Shown here: one piece after another, positions 11,601-21,608 of the stretch
Layout: each line of letters opens with the position of its first letter
How positions within the stretch are numbered: position 1 is the first letter of the stretch
Assembly: GCF_035582795.1 (NCBI RefSeq)
Contig: NC_134365.1
Coordinates: 221,605,887 to 221,669,886, forward strand
Origin: Mycteria americana
Lineage: Eukaryota > Chordata > Aves > Ciconiiformes > Ciconiidae
DNA length: 64,000 bases
Direction: 5' to 3'
Program-made: the position numbers and the translations under genes
The notes under the pieces: model-generated
Database searches by the model: none
What the model was told of the DNA's origin: nothing
What the model saw: only the letters and a program-made list of their open reading frames with translations

Positions 11601-14600
11601 AACGTGTCTGCCAGTGCCAAGGTATGCATGCCCCAGTCTGCTCAGGATCATCTACGTGCAATGAGGAAGATCAAGGCTCCAAAATGTCTGGTTCTTCCTA
11701 TCTCTCCAGAATTCCTCTTCATTGGCAATAACAAACTTTTTTTGTAAAGGGGTCTGTAGGGGGTATCTTTTGCCTCAAAATCTTGCTTATTTTGACATCT
11801 GTGAATGTTAGGCAAAGCTGCTCCATCTGCTTGCTCTGGGGCTAGGCGCAGCTCCAGCCTGTCTCCCAGCGGGACAGCAGGATGAGGGCAGCTCATGGGG
11901 CATGAGCTGGCACCTCCTTGCCACCCTCCCATTGCCAGTGCTGGTCTGCACCGAAGGGTGGTTGTGTGGGGCTGTACAGGAGTGTGTCCATCGGGCAGGG
12001 TGGGAGTACGGCTTTCCCCAGTGTTCCTAGTTTGTTCACTGTCTCGATGGTGTCCCCATTTGTCAGCGTCCCATCCCTATCCACCTGGCTTCAGTGTTTC
12101 TACAGGTGCTTTCACACACAGGCATTTCCCATCTCCCTCCACCCAGACCAACCTCAGCATCTCTGTCACACACCCCTGGGAGACACAGGGTGGGATGCAT
12201 CTGAGGGCACAAAGCCAGCTGGTGTCTCCTGTCCCCATGCTGGAAACACTTAGGGGACAAAGATAGAAGATCTTTCTCCATGACTTCCTTCTCTAGAGAC
12301 TCTCTGAAAGCAAATAGACACAACAGCTGATAAGAAGTGTTGTCCTTGGCTATCATGACCAATTCCTCTCCATCACTCCTCCTCCTCCCTTCCATCTCTG
12401 TGGGGTCTCCATACGCTCTGACATGCTTATCTTTCTCGCTACACTTCTGTCTACTCCATCCCTGGAGGTGTAGATACCGTCTCTATGCTATCAAGGTCCT
12501 TCACCTTGTGTCCTTGCCCACCACGCCAGCCTCTCAGCCCCCAGGTCACCGCTTTATCCACATCTCTGTGTTTTCTCCAGGGATGCCTGATGGAAAATCT
12601 ATCTGCAAATATTTGCAGATATCTATCTGCATCTCTCTTGCCTCCCTCACACCCCACCTTGAAGGTCTCCCTTGAGACCCACCTACAAACAGAGCTGAGA
12701 CTGAAGCAGTGGGTGATGTGCAAACCCACCGTGTCTCAGCCTATCCAGACCCATGTCCTCCCTATGTGGCCGCTTGCCCTCCTGCTTGCAAAGATTTCTG
12801 AATATCTCTGTATTTGTGCCCAGCCTCTGCTCCAGAGCACTCCTGCAGTCATAAGACATCAGAAGCTGGGGGGAAAAAACAATCAGCTATCAGCCCATCA
12901 CTAGAGATGGGTGTAAAGTCCCCAAAACTATACGAGTGCAGTTTGGATACATCCAGTCACCAATGTGTATTTAGGTCATAGCACTGGGAGAAGCAGGAGA
13001 CAAGGAGGGTGGAAAGGAAAACCTTTTTTTAATAGCATGTATAACAGCAAGAAGGTTTCAATAGCAAGTTTAGCTGAGGAATGTGTTTTTTCACTAAGTT
13101 TGCTCAGAAAGTTATAACGGTGTGTACAGCTTGGAACCATCTCAGGTTCTGGTCTCTTTAGCAAATGACATTTTAACTAGAAAAGTGAGGCAAGAGGGAT
13201 TAAAATGTTACGGCAGCCTTTATCAGTGCCGTCTGAAAGCACTTTTGTCCTTCAGTGCCCTGAAAGCAACAGATTAGGATGAAGCTGGGAATATGCTCAA
13301 TGACGCAGTGTCAGTTCTTATCAGATCCAGAGGATAAAGGATGTTGTTCCCTCGCCACAATAATTTCAGGGCCTTCAACAACAAGCTCCTGCAAAACTTC
13401 GTTATAAGTACATTAAGCCCCAAAGATGAATTTCATATTTCATGAGTAATCATTACTCAACCTGTCTCTAAACACAGAAGAGACTTCCTGATTTATTCTG
13501 CTCTGTTTGTCTTGGACCTTCAAGTAAGCGTAACTGGAAGAGAAGAGGGGAGGGCACTCGGAAATCAGTAGGAAAATGCATTCAATTTAGCAACACGGGG
13601 AGATAATGCCCTTCCTCAAAGTGGAAGGGATCGTACCTTCTCCACATAGGACAGCAAGTGAATTCTGGTGAATGCCAATTTAATTTAAAGGGATGATATG
13701 AGCTTAAAACTCTTATAACAAAGGCCCAGCGTCTTGGCCAAATCCCAGCAAATTCTGCCTTTATATAAACTCTTGTGCATTCAGGCAGCTGCCTTCTCCC
13801 CCATGTCCTGCCGTGCTCTTGGCCAAGGGAGGTCACCCCAGAGAGGACTGCATCCCATGGATGGGATGGTTGTTCTTCGATGCACAGCTCATTAATTCTT
13901 TTTTTCTGAAAGTATTTTGAGATTCAGCTGAATGAAGAAAGGTTTGTAAACGGCAGGTCCTCTGTCACCTTTGGTGTCACAGCTCTGTAAGGGCTATGTT
14001 GACCCAAGTAAATAGGACTGCGATGCAAGAACCTCTTGAAAAGGAGAGTCAAATGCCACGCAGCACTTCAGAGCAGGAAACGAAGAAGGGATTCATCGGA
14101 TAACTGGCTAATAGGGATGATTTTCTTGGTCTTGGTCTGATGGTGCAATTACTGCTTACAAGTAAAGCTGACCCAAGCAAGCAGTAGCATTCCATGGGAT
14201 CTGAGATATTTCTTTCTTGGTTCCTGTTGTTTAAAAAAAGCGCTATTTTGGAAAGCACAGCCATCTCCTACCTCTCCCTGCCATGCACCAGGCAGACCCC
14301 AAATGGCGGTGGGTCATTGATCAAACCCGAGAGCAAAGCCAACCATTAGATGACAGCAATGTTTCCTGCAGGACACAGTCTTTTCTTGATGATCTCCTGT
14401 CCAAATATTGGTGCTGTCCCTGCTCTACTTGTGAGGTCTCCCAGAGTCAGTGCGTGGCTCCACCTCTTTGTATGACTGCAGTTTGCTTGGAAAGCTGAAG
14501 CTCTAAATTTAGAGACTCTGAAGAAAGTAAAAATTTGGGGGTGATAGCTGTTATGCAGTGGAGAAGCATCTATGCCACTTCTTTAAGTGGGTGCCACATA

Positions 14601-14880
14601 ATATGGTCACAGCACAGAGAAGCAGAGGAGCAGTTCGGATTCTTCCTGAAGCCACGAACCCCTTGGCTCTCCCGTTCCTTCTTTCATTTGACATGATGGA
14701 AAAGGCAGGTGACCCTTTCTTTGCAATACTTCTGTTGGGCTGCAGCTGCTTCAGTGTAAGACCTTCTCGAAAGCAGCATCAGATCATGCCACGTAGGTGT
14801 GATTCAGTGATTTTCCACCTGCTACTGCATCACAGGGTCTATAAGCCTCAAATTGCCTTTTTCATGGATAGTCTCTGTCA
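8661..14880. other. downstream intergenic stretch, no gene recognised
   Basis: Contains a T14 tract (9116-9129) and a 22-bp perfect palindrome (12600-12621). No transposable element with clear ends and no coding exon was recognised. Confidence 0.6.
12600..12621. repeat. 22-bp perfect palindrome
   Basis: The half-site TATCTGCAAAT is followed directly by its exact reverse complement. Each arm contains CTGCAAAT, one base away from the octamer motif ATGCAAAT bound by POU proteins. Function unknown. Confidence 0.75.
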
Positions 14881-14946
14881 ACTTAATGGTTGGACTCAAT
14901 GATCTTAAAGGCCTTCTCCAACCTAAATGATTCTATGATTCTATGA
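14881..14946 (+). mobile_element. CR1 LINE extreme 3' end
   Basis: A short fragment with the CR1 terminal landmarks GGTTGGACTCAATGATCTTA, AAGGCCTTCTCCAACCTAAA and the tail TGATTCTATGATTCTATGA. The 5' truncation point is unclear and may be somewhat upstream. Confidence 0.85.
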
Positions 14947-16589
14947 CACCGCAGGGTCTGAGCTACTAGAGTGGCAGATCCCAAAATCTGCTCCTACACC
15001 TCTGCTGGTGCTGGGGTGGGAAGCCTGGCTGAAACTCTGGGGTCCATGGTCTTGCAGAGGCCCCAGGATGGTGGCTCTGTTCCTATCCCTGATCCCAGAT
15101 GTGTGGCGAAAACCCACAAAGCAAGGCAGCGAACCAACTGATGGCTGTGCCGGAGGCTGTTTTCATGCTTGCCTGCACAGCACAGTGATCTCCAACAAGA
15201 AGCAGGAATTTCTCTTACACATTTCCATGTCAGGATCTGCTTTCTTTCATGTCGCCAGCTGGGGAACAAGCCACAAGACCAAGACACGTGTTGTTGGACA
15301 TGGGTGCTGCCAGATCAAATCACAGCAGTGCTTTGCATTGCTCTATAACCTATCTCTCTCAGACGCTGGACCACAGCAGAAACCCCAAAAGCACGCTCTC
15401 CTGTTCACCATCTGCTTTGAAGTATGAGGATTTTCTTCCTTTTTGCATTTGCAACCATGCTTGATGTAATTCTGGGCATTATCGAGATCTATATGAATTT
15501 TACATCCTTTTAACACCCAAATAAAATCTTGGCTTTAGCTCTCCCACCCACCAGCGAGATGCGCAGGTGAAAAAAGTTGTTCTTTGGGAAAATATTCCCT
15601 GTGACCATACTGAACACGTCGCCTGCCCAGTTCACTCACCGTCACGCAGCTCGCAGCACCGACACGGCAGCGATCCCGGCAGTGCTGCCAGCTCCCAAGC
15701 AGTGCTAGCTTGCACGATGTCCCCGCGGGGTCCGGAGACATCCCTTCCGTTTCGCTGCTCCTCGTCGCTTCAGTAGAGCCTGGGAAGGGCAGGTTGGAAG
15801 GGGCTCAACAGCTTCATATGTATTTTGGTCTAAGAAAAGACTTTGCCTTTATTACAGTCACCTTGTGACTCTAGATTAGACAGATGGGTATTTGCATTTC
15901 CCGTTCCTAAAACCTTCCACCGATGGACCCAGGGCTTTACAGTCTGCTCAGGCACCTCACTGCAGTTGAAGTTTTTTTTCCGGCTCCTCCACCTACATCT
16001 TTCCCCAACTGATAACTTTTTCTTCTAGAAATAACTGATCTTCCCTCCTCCTTACAGCTACTCTGTATGAGAGGTGGCTGCCACATCCCCTTTCTCGCAG
16101 GGCAGATTTTGCACCCGAGCCTTCCTCCCTTGGCAAGTTTTGCTCTCGGTGTTGAATCCCAGCTTTATCGATTTCAGGCCATTTCTCCAATCTGCCGTGA
16201 ATGATTTGAATTCTAATCCTGCCATCTGCAGCACTCGCGACCGCAGGCAGAAATTTTATTAGCTCCTCTTTCTCTCATCATCCAAGTCATTAATTAAAAT
16301 ATTGATTAGTGCCAGAGACAGGCCAGACCTTAGTGAGATTCTGCTACATAAATCCTTTTGGGTAGGCAGTAAACTACCCGTAACCCCTGGAAGTGAAGTT
16401 TTCCAATTAAGCATGCTCTTTCCCTTTCTTTTTCTCCTTGCTGCGTGATAATTTCATATGGCTGATAATTAGTTTAGGAGAATATGGTGGGGTAGGGTCA
16501 AAATCCTTACTTAAGTCAAGAGGTAGCACAGGCTTCCCCAGATGGGCCAGATACCTGCCCAAAACAGAAATTAAATGTTTGATGTGATC
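14947..16589. other. intergenic stretch with a CpG-rich patch
   Basis: No coding gene recognised. The part at about 15600-15770 is unusually CpG-rich. On the minus strand it has an ATG (15741) followed by a consensus donor ACG|GTGAGT. It could be a first exon of an unrecognised transcript, but nothing supports a protein. Confidence 0.4.
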
Positions 16590-17826
16590 TGTCCAACCTG
16601 ACCTCCTTCTACAACAAGGTGACCTGCCTAGTGATGAGGGGAAGGCTGTGGATGTTGTCTATCTAGACTTCAGTAAAGCCTTTGACACGGTTTCCCACAG
16701 CATTCTCCTGGAGAAACTGGCTGCTCATGGCTTGGACGGGTGTACTCTTCGCTGGGTAAAGAACTGGCTGGACGGCCGGGCCCAAAGAGTGGTGGTGAAT
16801 GGAGTTTACTCCGGTTGGCGGCCGGTCACAAGCGGTGTTCCCCAGGGCTCTGTGTTGGGGCCAGTTCTGTTTAACATCTTTATCAATGATCTGGACAAAG
16901 GGATCGAGTGTACTCTCAGTAAGTTTGCAGATGACACCAAGTTGTGCGGGAGTGTTGATCTGCTGGAGGGTAGGCAGGCTCTGCAGAGGGACCTGGACAG
17001 GCTGGATCGATGGGCTGGGGTGAATTGTATGAGGTTTAACAAGGCTCAGTGCCAGGTCCTGCACTTGGGCCACAGCAACCCCATGCAACGCTACAGGCTT
17101 GGGGAAGAGTGGCTGGAAAGCTGCCTGGCAGAGAAGGACCTGGGGGTGTTGGTTGATGGCTGGGTGAATATGAGCCAGCAGTGTGCCCAGGTGCCCAAGA
17201 AGGCCAATGGCATCCTGGCTTGTATCAGGAATAGCGTGGCCAGCAGGACTAGGGCAGTGATCGTCCCCTGTACTCGGCACTGGTGAGGCCGCACCTCGAA
17301 TGCTGTGTTCAGTGTTGGGCCCCCCACTCCAAGAGAGACATTGAGGGGCTGGAGCGTGTCCAGAGAAGGGCAACGGAGCTGGGGAAGGGTCTGGAGCACA
17401 AGGCTGATGGGGAGCGGCTGAGGGACCTGGGACTGTTTAGCCTGGAAAAGGAGGCTGAGGGGAGACCTCATCGCTCTCTACAGCTGCCTGAAAGGAGGGT
17501 GCAGAGAGGTGGGGTCGGTCTCTTCTCCCAGGTAACAAGTGATAGGACGAGAGGAAATGGCCTCAGGTTGTGCCAGGGGAGGTTTAGACTGGATATTGGG
17601 AAATTTTACTTCACTGAAAGGGTTGTCCAGCACTGGAACAGGCTGCCCAGGGAAGTGGTGGAGTCGCCATCCCTGGAGGTATTTAAAGGACGTTTGGATG
17701 AGGTGCTTAGGGACATGGTGTAGTGGTGGGCTTGGTCATGTTAGGTTTACGGTTGGACTCGATGATCTTAAAGGTCTTTTCCAACCTATACGATTCTGTG
17801 ATTCTGTGTGTGATTCTGTCTGTGAC
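16590..17826 (+). mobile_element. CR1 LINE with reverse transcriptase remnant
   Basis: A 1.2-kb, 5'-truncated CR1. An open frame at 16648-17286 encodes the C-terminal half of the reverse transcriptase: [10 protein letters not shown] (residues 6-15), PQGSVLGP (65-72) and the catalytic FADD (93-96). The frame then shifts near 17265-17285. A second frame (17283-17723) carries the remaining C-terminus, with a further local shift near 17450 that makes the LEKEAEGRP stretch differ from the usual [10 protein letters not shown]. It ends with the CR1 tail repeats GATTCTGTGATTCTGTG. The frames are only lightly damaged, so the insertion looks fairly recent, but it cannot move by itself. Confidence 0.95.
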
Positions 17827-20154
17827 AATCCATGACATTATTATGCAAGTGCTTGTACCTGGATTAACAATTGCTTCAGCATCTTTCTGGTGCTCAGGGC
17901 TGAGCTGGGTCTGGATCTGCCTGATTTCTCTGTTTTCCCTTTCTAAGATCCTCCAGGAAACTCCAACTTCTGCGAATTGTGGGGTTAATCGATAGCAGCT
18001 CAGTGATTCCTTGGCTGGTCTTTTCAGTATCCTAGTGGGAACTTCCCAGACTTCTTTAAACTGAGCATTTCTACCTTTCATATATACATATATGAATTAT
18101 TTGCCCTTCCCTTCCCCAGCTTGGTGACTGCGTTTTTCTGGCTCAGGACTGCCTCAGTCCTAGGCTATGGCCAGGAACAGGGATTCTCCGTATTTTTACT
18201 ACAAACTGGGTCTCTTCAATGAGCATTTTCTGGGAACAGATTTCAGACTGCTGGAGGCAGTTTGAGTGAATTTTAATACAAGCATTCATGTGGGGTTTGA
18301 TACACATTTTTTTGTTGGCATTCTGCAAACAGTCACCAAATCCACATGGGACCATCCCTATCCCCTCTGCTGAAAAACCTGTTCCTTTAACAGCAGTAGA
18401 CAACCAGGAGAAACCCTTTGGGCTTTGATTGCAGCAGAGAAATGGCCAGGAGCACCCCAAGGAGAGATCTAGCTGAGATAAATAGACCAAGGGGATGCTA
18501 GGTTATTTAAAAGCTTTAGCTTTGCTCTTTTCCAGAAGAACGAGCATTGTGCTTAGCTATGAAGTAGCTCTCAGTTCCGTAAATGCCTTGGATCTTTCCC
18601 CACTCAGGTTCACCGAACCTTTGGCAAACTCTGCTGACGTTTTTCTTCTCCAGCCTGCAGAGATTTGAACCAACGGTAAATATTCACAGGTTGAAGACTA
18701 CAGCCCAGCAGATAGTCTGTTTAGTGGGAAGGGGTTAAAATGCCGGGAATGGCACCAGCGCAGCTGTCTACAAGATGCAACGTGTTGAAAACCCTCATGG
18801 AGGTGGAGGTTTAGAGTCTGGGTTCCTCTGCCCTAAGCAAGGGCTCTAATCACAGGGCAATTGGATGAAAAAAGAGAGGTGCTATGGCTTTCTAGGCAGA
18901 GATCTCTCTCACACCTCCCTGGTATTTATCTCTGCTGGGTTCAAGCAACTCCCAATACTGCACCTCAGCTTTTGTGAACCCCATTTTGAGGTGCTGGTCT
19001 CCATCCCTGCCTTGTGTAAGAGACTGTGAGGAGGGTTATCCCAGCCATGAGCGGGTCCTCACCATGTCAGGCGGTGGAAATGCAGCTATGCCCCTTTTTG
19101 AGCCTTCATCTGTGCTTGGTGGGACTGCAAGGCACCCGGCTCCCCCTCTACTGCTGGATGGATGGAGTCCAGGTGTTGGCCAGGGACACCCAAAGAACTG
19201 CTCCGTTTAGCTGTCTCAATTTAATACAGTTGACAAGAGCAATTACTGAATTTGCTGCTCTCACCATTTGCACTGCCATTTGTCACTCCTCGGTAACGAG
19301 GCAGGCATCCTCCCTGGCTGGGACGCTGGTGTCACATCTTCTGCCTGAGTAATTGCTGGCCTCTGGCAAGGAGCTGCCAGGAAGGGCTGGGTTATCTCTC
19401 ATCTGAGGAGGTGGCCTTGGCCATGCTTTGAGGAAGTCAGACGATCCTGGGAAACTTTTAGAATTCCCCCCTCTCCTCTTTTCTTCGAGTGTGCGTCTCT
19501 GTTGAGCGTTGTGCTGATCCCCACACCCTCTCTCATCCCCTTTCTGCCATGTCCCCAGCTCCTATACAGCCGAGCAGTGGCTTGGGCACGCAGACCTTGT
19601 CCTGGGCACAGCCATGCTCCAGTGCTGTGGGTTCTCCCAGTTGATGGGGGTTTGAGGGGTGAAACTGCCCTCCAGAGGTGTTAGCACTGAGCATCATCAC
19701 TTTCCTACTCCGGCCAGTCCTGAGGAAGTCCCAGCTGTGCCCAGCCAAGTGCTGCACTTTCAGAGATGTATGAAGGAACCAGAGAGAGACCGGAGGAGAC
19801 AGCGATGGATTTATTAGGAGTTTAGAAAACACGAGCTAGGGGGAGAGGTTGAATCTGTTTGGTTTGTTTACTCCAGAAAAGGGAAGGCCAAAGTGTAATG
19901 GGTAAGTAAAAAAAAAGAGGTTGTTGTCAAAAAGGTAACAATCAGGTTTTCCCCTATGTCTCCCGAGGAAAGACAAGAGGAAGTGTGTTTATTTTGCAAA
20001 GGAGAAGATTTGAGCTGGCTGCTCTGAAGGGCTTCCCAGTGCTCTGACCGCTGGGCAGCATGGGCGAAAGGGGAAGACCACCCTTTTAGCCTCTGTCTTT
20101 ACAGAGAAAGCCATCTCCTAGACCTTTGTGTGCCCCAGCATGGTTGCGGAAGCA
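17827..20154. other. intergenic stretch, no gene recognised
   Basis: An AT hairpin (TTCATATAT-AC-ATATATGAA) lies at 18077-18096. No coding exon was recognised. The part beyond about 19850 may already be older LINE sequence, but I cannot place its start. Confidence 0.5.
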
Positions 20155-21285
20155 AACAGAGAGCCCAGGGGAGCAGCAGGACTGCTCAGAGAAGCTGGAA
20201 CATTTACATCCATGGAGTCAGATGGGTTTCACCAGAGGGTGATGAAGGAGCCGGCCAACACGTTTGCAAAGTGACTCTCTATCATCTATGAAAAATTGTG
20301 ATGATCTGAGTCCCAGACGACCAGAAAAGGCTGAGAAGGTGTGGGCTTGTGGGCAAAGGGATGTTAGATAGGCTGAAAACTGGTGGGACTGCCAGGCTCA
20401 GAGGGTAGTGATCAACGGCTCTACATCCGGCTGATGGCTGGTAGCAAGGGGAATTATTGATCTTCAGGGATCAATACTGGGACTGATATTGTCCAATATC
20501 TTCATCCATGACATGTATGATGAGGCAGAATGCATCTCAGCAAGTCTGAAGGAGTTACTAAATTAGAAGAGGTCACATGATGAATGGGACAGCTTCAACC
20601 CAAAGGGACCTTGAGAAACATGATGGTTGGGTCAACAGAAACCTCTGGAAAGTTCATCAAGAAGTGTGAGGTACTTTGCACCTGGGTCAAAATAAACCAA
20701 CTCACCGGTACAGGCCGGGAACTGCCTGGGTGAGTGGGGACCCACTGAAAAGGATTACAGTGCATGCCAAGTTGAATTTAGGCCAACATACCACTCTCAT
20801 CATGACAAAGGCAAACCACATGCTGGCCAGCATCAGGAGGATCTTGAGGGATGTTTTTATCCCCCATACTCAGTCCTGGTGAGCCCACACCTGGGTTATA
20901 GTGTGAAGTTTTTGGGTCCCCAGTTCAAGAGGGATGGGGAAAAAACTGGAGAGGGCCTGGGCAGGACGTGGGGCACATGGTCAATGGGAAGAGGTTGAGG
21001 GAGCTGGCTTTGTTTAGCCTAGCCAAAAGGATGCTAAGGGCAACCTAACAGCATCCTACAGCTACCTGACGGGCAGAGAGAATGGAGCTAAACTTTCTCA
21101 GCCACAGCAGCCAGCATGACAAGGGGCAACAGCCACAAGATGTGGTTTGGGAGCTTCAGGCTGGACACCAGGAAAAGCATTTTTCACCAGAAAGGTGGTG
21201 CAGCCCTGGCACAGGTCACCAGGGAGGCTGTGGCATCTCCATCCTTGGAGGTTTTTCTAGGTCAGGTCAAAGTTGTGGCTGCCTT
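20155..21285 (+). mobile_element. old, diverged CR1 LINE (5' part of interrupted copy)
   Basis: A plus-strand CR1 with many stops. Recognisable pieces in order are GATCAATACTGGGACTGATA followed by TTGTCCAATATCTTCATCCA (the LGP-LFNIFI region of the reverse transcriptase), CATGCTGGCCAGCATCAGGA, the AGTCCTGGTGAGCCCACACC stretch, TTTGTTTAGCCT, and GCATCTCCATCCTTGGAGGT. It is clearly older than the copy at 16590. It is interrupted near 21286 by an opposite-strand CR1. The start is uncertain. Confidence 0.8.
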
Positions 21286-21461
21286 CATAGAATCACAGAA
21301 TGGTTTGGGTTGGAAGGGACCTTTAAAGGTAACCTAGTCCAACCCCCCTGCAATGAGCAGGGACATCTTCAACCAGATCAGGTTGCTCAGAGCCCTGTCC
21401 AACCAGACCTTGAATGTTTCCAGGGATGGGGCATCCACCACCTCTCTGGACAACCTGAGAG
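21286..21461 (-). mobile_element. CR1 LINE 3' fragment nested in the older copy
   Basis: On the plus strand it begins with the reversed CR1 tail ATAGAATCACAGAATGGTTT. It continues through GGGTTGGAAGGGACCTTTAA, GTTGCTCAGAGCCCTGTCCA and GGGATGGGGCATCCACCACC, and breaks off after CTCTCTGGACAACCTG. The 5' junction is approximate. Confidence 0.85.
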
Positions 21462-21522
21462 TGTTGGTGATGGTCTTGCCGACCAGATGACCTCCAGAGG
21501 TCTCTTAGAACATTTTTGTGAT
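21462..21522 (+). mobile_element. CR1 LINE 3' end, continuation of interrupted copy
   Basis: GACCAGATGACCTCCAGAGG followed by TCTCTTAGAAC and a TTGTGATTC tail is the expected CR1 3' terminus missing from the copy that stops at 21285. This supports a nested insertion. Confidence 0.7.
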
Positions 21523-21564
21523 TCCTGATCCTCAAGGCAGTTGAACCCTTGAGGGACTCCTACA

Positions 21565-21608
21565 ATGCTGTATTTATGACTATGCTATATTTATGATTAT
21601 GCTATATA
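21565..21608. repeat. short tandem repeat, 17-bp unit
   Basis: ATGCTGTATTTATGACT, then ATGCTATATTTATGATT, then a partial third unit ATGCTATATAAG. Confidence 0.7.

Noticed and set aside
16663..17373. 236-codon minus-strand open frame
   Set aside because: It is the antisense frame of the CR1 reverse transcriptase region and has no independent similarity.
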